The notes below the pieces were generated by a model. It saw only the letters and a list, made by a program, of their open reading frames with translations. It had not been told where the DNA came from and searched no databases. A stretch of 46,275 nucleotides of DNA from Trueperaceae bacterium. GTDB lineage: Bacteria > Deinococcota > Deinococci > Deinococcales > Trueperaceae. Positions 36,710-44,917 of this stretch are shown piece by piece (position 1 is the first letter of the stretch; each line of letters opens with the position of its first letter). The translations under genes were made by a program, and so were the position numbers. Where the stretch lies: the NCBI GenBank assembly GCA_024642575.1, contig JAHEBB010000002.1:1-46275 (forward strand), written 5' to 3'.

Positions 36710-36757
36710 TGGATTCCAGCCTCCCCCAGCCTTCGCTGGGGCTAAAGGCGGAATGAC
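36710..36757 (+). repeat. REP-like hairpin element
   Basis: ATTCC / GGAAT and GCCT / AGGC outer arms enclose CCCCAGC-CTTC-GCTGGGG. The frame GGATTCC...GGAATGACG is like the dispersed 'ggattccc...gggaatgac' palindromes scattered in many bacterial genomes. Lies between the orphan receiver gene and the 3' end of uvrC. Confidence 0.65.
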
Positions 36758-36862
36758 GAATGAATAAACATTACTAAGGAATCAGCGAGCTTTATCCTTA
36801 AACTTTATATTCACTATAATTTATGTAACCCTTTATGCAAAAGTCAAGATAAAGGGCAATCT

Positions 36863-38659
36863 CTATTTGACTTCTGCAGAAGCAAAAAAGCTTTTAACCG
36901 CTTCCGCCGCATTTTTCCCCATACCAGGGACACTAGCAAGCTCTTCCATAGAAGCCTCTTTTAATTGATCTACCGAAGAAAAATGTGTAAGCAGCGCATC
37001 ACGACGTTTGGGGCCAATCCCTGGAATATCATCTAAAATGCTGCGCGTCATGGCTTCACCGCGTTTTTTACGGTTAAAACCGACTGCGGTGCGGTGCGCT
37101 TCATCACGAATATTGATCAGTAGCCTTAAAGCTGGATGGGTTTCTGACACAATGATTTCTGACTTTGCCTCGGTAATAATCGTCTCTTGCTTTTTCGCTA
37201 GTCCCAGCATCGGGATATCTAAACCTGCTTCATTTAACGCCCGTTTGGCGCTACTCATCTGCCCTTTACCACCGTCAATGAGCAGCAGATCGGGCATAGG
37301 CATTTTGTCAGCGAGGGAGCCCGTAAATCTGCGGTAAATAATCTGATGCATGCTGTAGAAATCATCTGGTTTGTCAAGTCCTGTTATGCGCACACGTTTG
37401 TACTCGCTTTTTTTCGAGCGCCCCCCTTCAAATACCACAATGCTGGCAACCGTGTGCGTACCCATAAGGTTGGAGATGTCATAACCCTCAATGCGGTAAG
37501 GCGCATTTTCCAGGTCGGCAAGTTGCTGTAATTCTTTAACACCGGGGGCTTCGCCGCGGCGCTCGAGCAGGGCAAGTTCGGCCTCGAGCCCGGTTGTGGC
37601 ATTACGTTCTGCCATGGCCATAAGCTCGAGCTTATCCCCGCGTTGGGGCACCCGAATTTCTATTTTTCGACCACTACGATCATCAAAAAATTCTTGCCAG
37701 AACTGCATATCAAGGTCATTCTCGGGCAACATAATTAGCGGGGGTATAAAAGTTGCCTGACCATAGTAGCTGGCAAAAAAAGGCTCGAGCAACTCGGCAA
37801 TGGTAGCGTCAGCAGCATTGCTTAAAAAGCGCTTGTCCCGCCCAACTACGCGGCCTCGGCGCATTTGAAAAAGCTGTACCATAGCATAGTTTCCTGCTTG
37901 GGCAATACCCAAAAAATCCAGGTCTTCATTAGATGCTCTGGCAACATCACTGTCATAACCCGTTAAACGCTGCAAGGCTTGAATGCGGTCACGGTAAATC
38001 CTTGCCAGTTCAAAATCTTGCCGCGTGGCTGCTGCCTGCATCTCCGTTTTGAGCATTTCGGCGGTATCTTCTACGCGTCCTTCTAAAAAGGTTTTAACCT
38101 GCTCAACCACTTTGACATAGTCTTCTTGTTTTACTTCGCCTATGCAAGGCGCTAAACAACGCCCCATATGAAAACGGAGACAGGGCTTTTTACGCGTTTG
38201 CATGGGCAAACCACTGTTTTGACGCAAGGGAAAGATGGAAGCAATCAAATCCTGAACCCGCCTGATAGCTCCCGTATTGGGATAAGGGCCAAAATATTTG
38301 GCACCATCACTAATGATACGGCGGGTAAAGAGAAGCATCGGAAAAGGCTCATTGGTAAGTTTTAAAAAGGGATAGCTTTTATCATCTTTAAGCGCCACAT
38401 TATAGTGCGGCTTGTAACGCTTAATCATATTGGCTTCAAGAATCAGCGCTTCGACCTCAGATTTGGTCGTAATAAACTCGAGCCTGATAGCGTCTTGGGT
38501 TATGAGCTTGGCTTTCTTTTCAGCACCGCTATTAAAGTAAGAGTTAACGCGGTTACGCAGGTTAATCGCCTTGCCCACATAGATCACGGTATTGTCTTTG
38601 TTGTAGTAGAGGTAACAGCCTGCCTCAGTGGGCAGAACTGGCAAATCATCACGAATCAT
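36863..38659 (-). CDS. uvrC: Excinuclease ABC subunit C
   Basis: Makes both incisions in nucleotide excision repair with UvrAB. 598 residues: GIY-YIG nuclease domain at the N-terminus (GCYLYYNKD...VIYVGKA), Cys-containing segment KPCLRFHMGRCLAPCIGE, UVR (UvrB-binding) motif near 200-235, RNase H-like C-terminal nuclease (EGYDISNLMGTHTVASIVVFEGG; LLLIDGGKGQ), and terminal helix-hairpin-helix motifs (DDIPGIGPKRRDALL and ASVPGMGKNAAEAV). A TACAAT box lies 8 nt before the ATG. Confidence 0.97.
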   Translation of the reverse strand: MIRDDLPVLPTEAGCYLYYNKDNTVIYVGKAINLRNRVNSYFNSGAEKKAKLITQDAIRLEFITTKSEVEALILEANMIKRYKPHYNVALKDDKSYPFLKLTNEPFPMLLFTRRIISDGAKYFGPYPNTGAIRRVQDLIASIFPLRQNSGLPMQTRKKPCLRFHMGRCLAPCIGEVKQEDYVKVVEQVKTFLEGRVEDTAEMLKTEMQAAATRQDFELARIYRDRIQALQRLTGYDSDVARASNEDLDFLGIAQAGNYAMVQLFQMRRGRVVGRDKRFLSNAADATIAELLEPFFASYYGQATFIPPLIMLPENDLDMQFWQEFFDDRSGRKIEIRVPQRGDKLELMAMAERNATTGLEAELALLERRGEAPGVKELQQLADLENAPYRIEGYDISNLMGTHTVASIVVFEGGRSKKSEYKRVRITGLDKPDDFYSMHQIIYRRFTGSLADKMPMPDLLLIDGGKGQMSSAKRALNEAGLDIPMLGLAKKQETIITEAKSEIIVSETHPALRLLINIRDEAHRTAVGFNRKKRGEAMTRSILDDIPGIGPKRRDALLTHFSSVDQLKEASMEELASVPGMGKNAAEAVKSFFASAEVK

Positions 38660-38667
38660 CTACCCTT

Positions 38668-38673
38668 ATTGTA
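38668..38673 (-). promoter_or_regulatory. -10 box of uvrC, near-leaderless start
   Basis: TACAAT on the minus strand, 8 nt before the ATG of uvrC. AAGGG between them could still bind the ribosome. Confidence 0.5.
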
Positions 38674-38727
38674 GCGGTTTCGCCTCTGCAAAAGCGCAAT
38701 CCAGTTTCCAAATAAGGTCAAAGTCTC

Positions 38728-38834
38728 ATACTTAAACTTAAGACAAGATCAGGGCTTAAACAAAGGTTTTAAGTATAATTTAGGCAAAGGTCAAAAAAAT
38801 CTTAACAATTCTGTAAGAATCTTCTGTCTACAAT
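38728..38834 (+). promoter_or_regulatory. Promoter region of the GGDEF/EAL gene
   Basis: TACAAT (38829-38834) lies 6 nt before the GTG start, a leaderless arrangement. Upstream are a perfect TATAAT (38774-38779) and a spaced inverted repeat ATACTTAAAC (38728-38737) / GTTTTAAGTAT (38766-38776) overlapping it, a possible operator. Confidence 0.45.
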
Positions 38835-38840
38835 GACTGA

Positions 38841-40787
38841 GTGGCCTTGCTCGACACCTTGTATGACGACTACGAAAAGCGCTGGCAGCAGTTTTTGCTT
38901 GTTTTTAATCCGCTTGGAATTATTGCTTTTCTTATCTGTCTTGTTTTGGAAAAACCGAGCCACCAGTATCTGCTCTTTGACTCAATTGCCTATACCCTAA
39001 GTGTTGTTTTCTTTATTATTACTGAGGTCATTCTCTTTTTAAAACCTAAGCTTGTACGGCATGTAATAGCAAGTTTTGTTGCGGCTATTTCCCTTTTTTT
39101 CCTCGTCAGAGTGATCTATCTCATGACCCTTTTAAACACAGGGATCGACATACCCGCCCAATTATCCGAAGGGTTTTACTGGATTCCTACCATTTATTTG
39201 CTATCTTTAGCCTTGCCCCGTTCCCTTTTTAACAAACGTATTCAAATGCTGTTTACCCTATTATTTGCAATTGCAGGGTTCATCTTTATAAGTCTAGCCA
39301 GTTATCAGGCCAAATGGGACGCTGTTTATGCCATTTCTCAAGTTACCCTAGCGAACATTGCTCTATTTTTACTCGCCCGCAAATTTGCACAGTATAAAGA
39401 TGATTTGATTTCAACTCAGGTAAAGTTAAATTTGACTGAGCATTATGCTTACACGGATACGGTTACGGGATTACCCAACCGACTTCAGCTCGAGTCTTAT
39501 TTAACTGAGCGAATTAACCTGGCAAAGAAAAAAAGTCTTAGCTTTGCGGTTCTATTTATCGATTTTGATAATTTCAAACTCATCAATGATGTTTTGGGGC
39601 ACGAAGCGGGTGATCAGGTTCTTAAGCATGCCAGCCAGCGTATGCAAGCTGTTTTGGGTAAAGATCATTTTTTAGCCAGACAAAGTGGTGATGAATTTGT
39701 CGCTGTGAGCGCCGATGGCATTGCCAAACGCGACCTTGAGAAACTGGCAATCGAGCTGCGCCAAGCGGTTTATACGCCTTTAAATATTGGTCAGGAAGTT
39801 ACCCAACTCACGGCAAGTATTGGTCTTACCTTTTACCCAGAAGGCGCTGATACGGTAACCGGACTCCTTAGACAGGCTGACGCTGCCATGTACCGTGTCA
39901 AACATTCTGGTAAAAATGGCTCGGTCTTTTTTGATACCGAGATGGATGACTTTAGCGAGCGGCAATTTGTTGAGCAAGACATACGTTACGCGCTCGAGCG
40001 TCAGGAAATGTCTTTGGTCGCCCAACCCATCCTCAATTTAAACACGGGTAAAATTGTCAAATTTGAAGTTCTGGCGCGTTGGAACCACACTCAGCGTGGC
40101 CCCATTTCACCTGCGCTTTTTATTCCAGCAGCCGAGCGAAACGGCTTTATTGTCCCATTAGGTGAATGGGTTTTACGAGAAGCTTGTTACGCTATTAAAC
40201 CCTGGCTCGAGCAGCAAGCCGAGCTAAAAATCAGTGTCAATGTTTCTAAAATCCAGCTTGCTCACCCCGATTTCTTAGCCATGATTCATCGCGTTTTGGC
40301 TGAAACACAAATGTCTCCTAGTAAGCTTGATTTGGAAATGACTGAATCCGTACTCGACAGCAATCTTGAACAAACCTATGAAATACTCAGCCACTTGCGG
40401 AGCTTAGGTATTGGGCTCATGATGGATGATTTTGGCAAAGGTTATTCCTCACTTGCCTACTTAAAAGATTTTCCTTTTGATGTCATCAAGCTGGATAGAG
40501 GCTTCATTAGCGATCTAAATCAAGATACTCAGGCTGATGCCTATAGCCGCGCCATTTTAAGTGGTGTAAGTCAGATAGCCAAGCATCTTGGCTTAGACTT
40601 GGTAGCTGAAGGCATTGAGACAGCTGAGCAACTCGACAGCTGCAAAGCACTTGGCTATCATCTGGGTCAAGGTTATTATTTTTCCAAACCCGTTAGTTTT
40701 AATAAAGTTCCTGAGCTTTTAGCTGAAGAACTGAGTATTGACCTAAGAACCAAGCTAGAACCGCATGTTCAAAGGCTTGTTTTTTAG
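38841..40787 (+). CDS. Membrane-bound GGDEF-EAL protein (cyclic di-GMP turnover)
   Basis: 648 residues. N-terminal half has about six membrane helices (about 20-180) without a known sensor fold, then GGDEF domain (about 205-365) with SGDEF at 282-286, then EAL domain (about 375-635) with EVL at 409-411. Other EAL catalytic elements remain: VNVSKIQL, DLEMTES, MDDFGKGYSSLAYL, IKLDRGFI, and LVAEGIET. SGDEF may or may not be active; the phosphodiesterase part looks active. GTG start. Ends 8 bp before a convergent lipoprotein gene. Confidence 0.93.
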   Translation: MALLDTLYDDYEKRWQQFLLVFNPLGIIAFLICLVLEKPSHQYLLFDSIAYTLSVVFFIITEVILFLKPKLVRHVIASFVAAISLFFLVRVIYLMTLLNTGIDIPAQLSEGFYWIPTIYLLSLALPRSLFNKRIQMLFTLLFAIAGFIFISLASYQAKWDAVYAISQVTLANIALFLLARKFAQYKDDLISTQVKLNLTEHYAYTDTVTGLPNRLQLESYLTERINLAKKKSLSFAVLFIDFDNFKLINDVLGHEAGDQVLKHASQRMQAVLGKDHFLARQSGDEFVAVSADGIAKRDLEKLAIELRQAVYTPLNIGQEVTQLTASIGLTFYPEGADTVTGLLRQADAAMYRVKHSGKNGSVFFDTEMDDFSERQFVEQDIRYALERQEMSLVAQPILNLNTGKIVKFEVLARWNHTQRGPISPALFIPAAERNGFIVPLGEWVLREACYAIKPWLEQQAELKISVNVSKIQLAHPDFLAMIHRVLAETQMSPSKLDLEMTESVLDSNLEQTYEILSHLRSLGIGLMMDDFGKGYSSLAYLKDFPFDVIKLDRGFISDLNQDTQADAYSRAILSGVSQIAKHLGLDLVAEGIETAEQLDSCKALGYHLGQGYYFSKPVSFNKVPELLAEELSIDLRTKLEPHVQRLVF

Positions 40788-40795
40788 CCCTCTCC

Positions 40796-41653
40796 TTAAG
40801 GAAGCGCTATAAACTTAATCTCAGGCTCGAGCCCACAACCCTGATAAACAATGCGGATATAGCCATTGCCACTGGCAGAAAGCAGGCTTGCCCTAAGCTC
40901 TCCACTACTAAATAAAGGTGCTGTTTGACAACTGGCATCATACTGAAGTTTTTGGGGTGTCGAAACGGTAAAACTAAGGTTGTCTTCCCCACTTAGCCAG
41001 TTAAATTTTCCCGTAATCTCAACGCTACCACTGGGCAATGCTGAAACTACACTAAGGGGTTCCTGGCTGCTTGTTTCAAGGCGGTAGTTTAGTTTATTAG
41101 TAATTTTTGCCGTTCCTGCAAGCCCTATAAGCACAAAGGTTCTATCGATGCTCAAGTCCTGACTATTATCAACAAAGCTAGGGCTATACCTAACCTGGCG
41201 CGTACCATTTCGCGTTTCGTCATAAGATGTGCTTTGCAAACCAATCACTTTAAGATTCAAGTCAGTCACTGTGGTATCAAATCCATTTATACTGATATCG
41301 CTCGAGGGGTCAGTTACCTTTACTTGACCTTTCAAGCTGGCTTCTACGCCAAACCTCCCAATAGCATTGCAAGTGTACGTAAATACGGCTGCTGCGGGCA
41401 CAAGATCAAAATCAGTATCACTTAAATCGCCTGTAACCTCGACACAACCTAAAAGAACTTGAGGGGCAAGACTAGCTGATTTCAAATTTGCCAGCGTCAT
41501 CGAATCCAAGACCTCGGTCGTATCTTGACTGATGGCGGTTCCTATGGCATTCGCTTTAACCGTATTAAGTGCATCTTGGGCTAAATCGACAGGGCTACTG
41601 CATGCCCCCAGAAACATCATCAACCCTAGTATCAACCCAACATTCTTTTTCAT
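40796..41653 (-). CDS. Putative lipoprotein of unknown function
   Basis: 285 residues with a lipoprotein signal (MKKNVGLILGLMMFLGAC, lipobox LGAC with Cys18) and a Ser/Thr/Asp-rich, mostly beta-looking exported part. No named domain recognised. GGAAAGGTAG precedes the ATG. Three further Cys pairs are spread along the mature chain. Confidence 0.75.
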   Translation of the reverse strand: MKKNVGLILGLMMFLGACSSPVDLAQDALNTVKANAIGTAISQDTTEVLDSMTLANLKSASLAPQVLLGCVEVTGDLSDTDFDLVPAAAVFTYTCNAIGRFGVEASLKGQVKVTDPSSDISINGFDTTVTDLNLKVIGLQSTSYDETRNGTRQVRYSPSFVDNSQDLSIDRTFVLIGLAGTAKITNKLNYRLETSSQEPLSVVSALPSGSVEITGKFNWLSGEDNLSFTVSTPQKLQYDASCQTAPLFSSGELRASLLSASGNGYIRIVYQGCGLEPEIKFIALP

Positions 41654-41786
41654 TGTCTACCTTTCCAAGTTAGAGACCCAGTATCAGGGTCAATGTGTTT
41701 AGGACTCTATCTACTGTATTAGCATGCAAGCCTAAAGGGAAAATGAGCAATGAAACAAGTCATTTCACCTTAAGGAGCCTTCATCA

Positions 41787-41984
41787 ATGAGCATGTTTTT
41801 CACTAACCACTTGGGTCATATAAGCAAAGGTAGATCTATAAAAGTCAATACTAAGCCTAAAAGTCATAAACCCTGCAGGCAAAACCCGAGCAGGGAAAAG
41901 TCGTTACTCCTTTTCCAGTCAGGTTTATCTTGGGCAATAAGGCTTGGATTGTGTAGGATACTAAGTAATCAAAGGTCTTCGTAA
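41787..41984 (+). CDS. Doubtful 65-codon small ORF with a good ribosome binding site
   Basis: AAGGAG at 41772-41777 lies 9 nt before the ATG, but the product (basic, Ser/Asn-rich, no domain) does not look like a typical protein and the frame ends just before aroE. It could be a leader peptide, a remnant or chance. Confidence 0.25.
   Translation: MSMFFTNHLGHISKGRSIKVNTKPKSHKPCRQNPSREKSLLLFQSGLSWAIRLGLCRILSNQRSS
41930..41959 (+). promoter_or_regulatory. Candidate promoter of the AroE-like gene
   Basis: TTGGGC (41930-41935), 18-bp spacer, TAGGAT (41954-41959). A CCCTGC ... GCAGGG inverted repeat (41871-41897) lies just upstream in the same 340-bp intergenic region, which otherwise holds only the doubtful small ORF. 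Confidence 0.4.
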
Positions 41985-41996
41985 AGGGAGTCTAAA

Positions 41997-42848
41997 ATGT
42001 CTGGAACCAATTACAAACATGATCTTGTCGGTGCAATGGGCCTGCCCATTTCTGAAAACCCCACAGGTTTAATGATGGAGGCAGCTTTTAAAGCTTTAAA
42101 TCTAAACTGGCGCTATCAACTTTTTGAAGTCGCAGAAAGCTCACTCAAGGACGCCTTAACAGGGATGCGCGCCCTTGGCTTTAAGGGAATGAATTTTACT
42201 ATCCCTCATAAAGTAAAGGTGTTAAACCATCTGGATGAAGTCGCCAGTGACGCTAGCATTATTGGCGCGGTAAATACCGTGAGAATTAAAGATGGCAAAC
42301 TTATTGGCGAAAATACAGATGGCAAAGGGTTTATTAGAGCACTTAGCGAAGCAGGAGTTTCAGCAGCAGCAAACCATGTCGTTATTTTGGGTGCAGGCGG
42401 GGCTGCCAGAGCCATTACCGTTGAGTTAGCCTTAGCAGGTACAAAACGCCTTACTATTGTCAACCGTAACCCCGAACGGGGGCAAACTCTGGTCGATCTT
42501 TTAAATTCAAAAACACCAGCCGAGGCAAAGCTCGAGCCCTGGCAAAGTACCTACAGCGTTCCAGCAAATTGCGACATTCTGGTGAATGCGACCTCCATTG
42601 GTCTTTACCCTGACCCTGCTAAACCTGACATTGACTATGACAGCTTAAGCAAAAAAATGCTGGTTTGTGATGTGATTCCTAACCCACCAGACACAGCCTT
42701 TTTGCAAGAAGCCAGACAGCGAGGTGCCCGCACCCTTGACGGCTTAGGGATGCTGGTTTATCAGGGGGCGATTGCTTTTAAAATGTGGACAGGGAAAGAT
42801 GCGCCGACTGAGGTTATGAAAAAAGCGCTGGAAGAAGCGTTTGCTTAA
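41997..42848 (+). CDS. aroE: Shikimate dehydrogenase (AroE family)
   Basis: NADP-dependent reduction of 3-dehydroshikimate in aromatic amino acid synthesis. 283 residues; AAGGGAG 7 nt before the ATG. Catalytic Lys in FTIPHKVKV and Asp in GENTDGKGF are present, as are the nucleotide loop VILGAGGAARA, NRNPERG and the C-terminal GMLVYQGAIAFKMWTG. The substrate-binding Ser pair usually in HSxSP is replaced by ENPTG (LPISENPTG), so it belongs to a divergent branch and substrate could be a quinate/shikimate relative. Confidence 0.85.
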   Translation: MSGTNYKHDLVGAMGLPISENPTGLMMEAAFKALNLNWRYQLFEVAESSLKDALTGMRALGFKGMNFTIPHKVKVLNHLDEVASDASIIGAVNTVRIKDGKLIGENTDGKGFIRALSEAGVSAAANHVVILGAGGAARAITVELALAGTKRLTIVNRNPERGQTLVDLLNSKTPAEAKLEPWQSTYSVPANCDILVNATSIGLYPDPAKPDIDYDSLSKKMLVCDVIPNPPDTAFLQEARQRGARTLDGLGMLVYQGAIAFKMWTGKDAPTEVMKKALEEAFA

Positions 42849-42889
42849 ATCGTTTCGAGACCTTCATTTTTAGAATGAGAATTGGCTGC

Positions 42890-42918
42890 TTGCTATCTTA
42901 GTTTTGTGACTCTAAAAT
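42890..42918 (+). promoter_or_regulatory. Promoter of the DUF433/DUF5615 module, leaderless
   Basis: TTGCTA (42890-42895), 17-bp spacer, TAAAAT (42913-42918), then 7 nt to the ATG at 42926. Best-formed promoter among the leaderless cases here. Confidence 0.6.
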
Positions 42919-42925
42919 AAAGCCT

Positions 42926-43162
42926 ATGAATAAAAGCTCGAGTCAAGTCCTAAAACGTATTACGATTAACCCTGAGCAATGTGGGGGGCGCCCTTGTATT
43001 AGAGGTATGCGCATTCGGGTCATGGATGTACTTGAGCTACTTGCAAATGGATTGACCCCTTTGCAAATACTTGAAGAGTTGCCCGACTTAGAAGCAGAAG
43101 ATATTACAGCCGCTCTGCTTTTTGCTTCTCGAAGACTAGATCATCCTGTACTTGCCGCGTGA
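42926..43162 (+). CDS. DUF433 antitoxin
   Basis: 78 residues. The DUF433 signature is clear: ITINPEQCGGRPCIRGMRIRV followed by a helical DVLELLANGLTPLQILEELPDLEAEDITAAL. This domain is a small winged-helix-like antitoxin. It is translationally coupled (GTGA overlap) with a DUF5615 gene, the standard two-gene arrangement. Likely represses its own promoter, which reads directly into the start codon. Confidence 0.92.
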   Translation: MNKSSSQVLKRITINPEQCGGRPCIRGMRIRVMDVLELLANGLTPLQILEELPDLEAEDITAALLFASRRLDHPVLAA

Positions 43163-43500
43163 CATTCTGGATAGATGCGCAACTTCCTCCAGCCCTAGCT
43201 CCGTGGCTTACTGAAAGGTTTGGAGTTGCTGCTGTTTCAGTAAAGTTTTTGGCCTTAAGGGACGCCACCGATAAGGAAATTTTTGCAAAGGCTCGAGCTA
43301 ACTCGGCTATAGTTGTAACCAAAGATGTAGATTTCGTATCTATGCTTGAGCAATTTGGCCCTCCGCCACAAGTTCTTTGGCTCACTTTAGGAAATACCAG
43401 TAACGCAAATCTTAAACTCGTCTTAAATGACACCTTCAAACAAGACCTAAGCTTATTTTTAGCAAGTGAAGCTCTTGTTGAGATCAGCGAATTGTTTTGA
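43159..43500 (+). CDS. DUF5615 PIN-like toxin
   Basis: 113 residues. FWIDAQLPPALAPWL at the N-terminus carries the first acidic residue, and VVTKDVDFVSMLEQFGPPPQVLWLTLGN carries the DxDF motif; together these match the DUF5615 (COG4634) PIN-like family, predicted ribonucleases paired with DUF433. GTG start in the stop of the antitoxin gene. Confidence 0.9.
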   Translation: MTFWIDAQLPPALAPWLTERFGVAAVSVKFLALRDATDKEIFAKARANSAIVVTKDVDFVSMLEQFGPPPQVLWLTLGNTSNANLKLVLNDTFKQDLSLFLASEALVEISELF

Positions 43501-43551
43501 AGGTTTGTTTTTGCTAAACCCCAGAGCCCATACTTTTTTAGGAGTGAACTC

Positions 43552-44211
43552 ATGCCTTATGACCTAGCCTTTTTACACACCTCTCAAGTCCATATTGCTA
43601 CCTTTGACAAACTCGTGTCAAACCTAAATCCTGAACTTCGCGTTCAGCATATCGTCAGAGAAGGCTTACTTGAGGATGCTCGCCGTGATGGTTTAACAAG
43701 TGAATTAAAAGCCAAGGTTCAAGGTGCTTTGCTTGAGGCTAGTTATACAGGCGCAAAGGTCGTAGTTTGTACCTGCTCAACCATAGGCGGAGTCGCAGAA
43801 ACCCAGCAAAATTCCCTTGGTTTTCATGTCATGCGCATTGACCGCGCCATGGCAGATGAAGCTGTAAGGATAGGTCAACGCATTTTACTGGTTGCTGCTT
43901 TAGAGAGTACCTTAAAACCTACGAGAGAACTCCTTGAAGATTCAGCACGAAACCTTGGAAAAGTACCTGAGATAGACATGCTTCATGTAGAAAATGCCTG
44001 GTCTTTTTTTGAAGCAGGTGACCTAGAAAACTACCTGGCAACTATTGCCCAAAGGCTCGAGCGTAGCTGGCAAAACTATGATGTTATCGTGCTTGCTCAA
44101 GCATCTATGGCTCAAGCTGTGCAACATTGCAGAACGGTTAAGATACCACTTTTGAGTAGCCCCAAACTTGGGGTACGTGCAGCTATAAGGGCAGCTTTAG
44201 CCAATGATTAA
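43552..44211 (+). CDS. Aspartate/glutamate racemase-superfamily protein
   Basis: 219 residues. First catalytic cysteine region VVVCTCSTIGGVAE is present; at the second site, where many racemases have Cys, the segment is VIVLAQASMAQAV with no Cys, so a racemase or maleate-isomerase type two-Cys mechanism is doubtful. The core fold is otherwise typical (IRIxxRAM... and SPKLGVRAAI at the C-terminus). TAGGAG 10 nt upstream. Overlaps the GNAT gene by 8 nt (ATGATTAA). Substrate unknown. Confidence 0.75.
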   Translation: MPYDLAFLHTSQVHIATFDKLVSNLNPELRVQHIVREGLLEDARRDGLTSELKAKVQGALLEASYTGAKVVVCTCSTIGGVAETQQNSLGFHVMRIDRAMADEAVRIGQRILLVAALESTLKPTRELLEDSARNLGKVPEIDMLHVENAWSFFEAGDLENYLATIAQRLERSWQNYDVIVLAQASMAQAVQHCRTVKIPLLSSPKLGVRAAIRAALAND

Positions 44212-44908
44212 AGCACCGCCAAGCCATCTTGACCTCATGCAGATGCATGTCAGAGTCTTGTTTAAACATGACGAAAACCAACGCCTCACCGTAGTAAATC
44301 AGTGGAATGGTGGCACCGTACCTCGCTTTTTTCTTGGTCGAACCTTAAAGGGTAATGTCTGGCGATTTCATAAAGACTTACCCGATACGCTCGTCAATGA
44401 CTTAAGCGCTCTTTGCCTTAAAGAATCTGCAACCCTATTAGATGAGCCTGAGTTTAAAGCCAAATACCTCGAACTTCTCTCAAGTCATGCAGAAATAAAC
44501 CATGTATGGCAGGGGCCCGCCTATTATGGTGCTAAGGCTCTAACATCACCTAGTAACACGGTAGCGATTACAGAGGCAAATACTGGGCTTCTTAGATCAA
44601 GTCTTAAAGATTGGATACCCGATGTCCCTTACTGGCAACCCTTTATGGTTTCAGTAGAAGATGGTCAGGCAGTGGCTGTTTGCGCTACCGTACGTAGCAT
44701 TGCTGAAGCTGCTGAAGCAGGAGTTGAAACTGCTGCTAGCTACCGCCGCAAAGGCCATGCAGCAAATGCTGTCGCGAGCTGGGTCAATGCCCTCCTTGAA
44801 AAGAACCTGATTCCTCTTTACAGCACCTCCTGGGGAAATAATGCTTCTCAGGGAATAGCAAAAAAGCTAGGTTTTTCCCTTTACGGAACCGATTTTCATA
44901 TCACTTAA
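44204..44908 (+). CDS. GNAT-family acetyltransferase
   Basis: 234 residues. The C-terminal half has the GNAT core: VEDGQAVAVCATVRSIAEAAEAGVETAASYRRKGHAANAVASW (split) with the acetyl-CoA loop YRRKGHA, and LYSTSWGNNASQGIAKKLGF as motif B. N-terminal half is not obviously similar to a known domain. Start lies within the preceding gene, so the two are coupled. Confidence 0.8.
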   Translation: MIKAPPSHLDLMQMHVRVLFKHDENQRLTVVNQWNGGTVPRFFLGRTLKGNVWRFHKDLPDTLVNDLSALCLKESATLLDEPEFKAKYLELLSSHAEINHVWQGPAYYGAKALTSPSNTVAITEANTGLLRSSLKDWIPDVPYWQPFMVSVEDGQAVAVCATVRSIAEAAEAGVETAASYRRKGHAANAVASWVNALLEKNLIPLYSTSWGNNASQGIAKKLGFSLYGTDFHIT

Positions 44909-44917
44909 GAGGATGTA

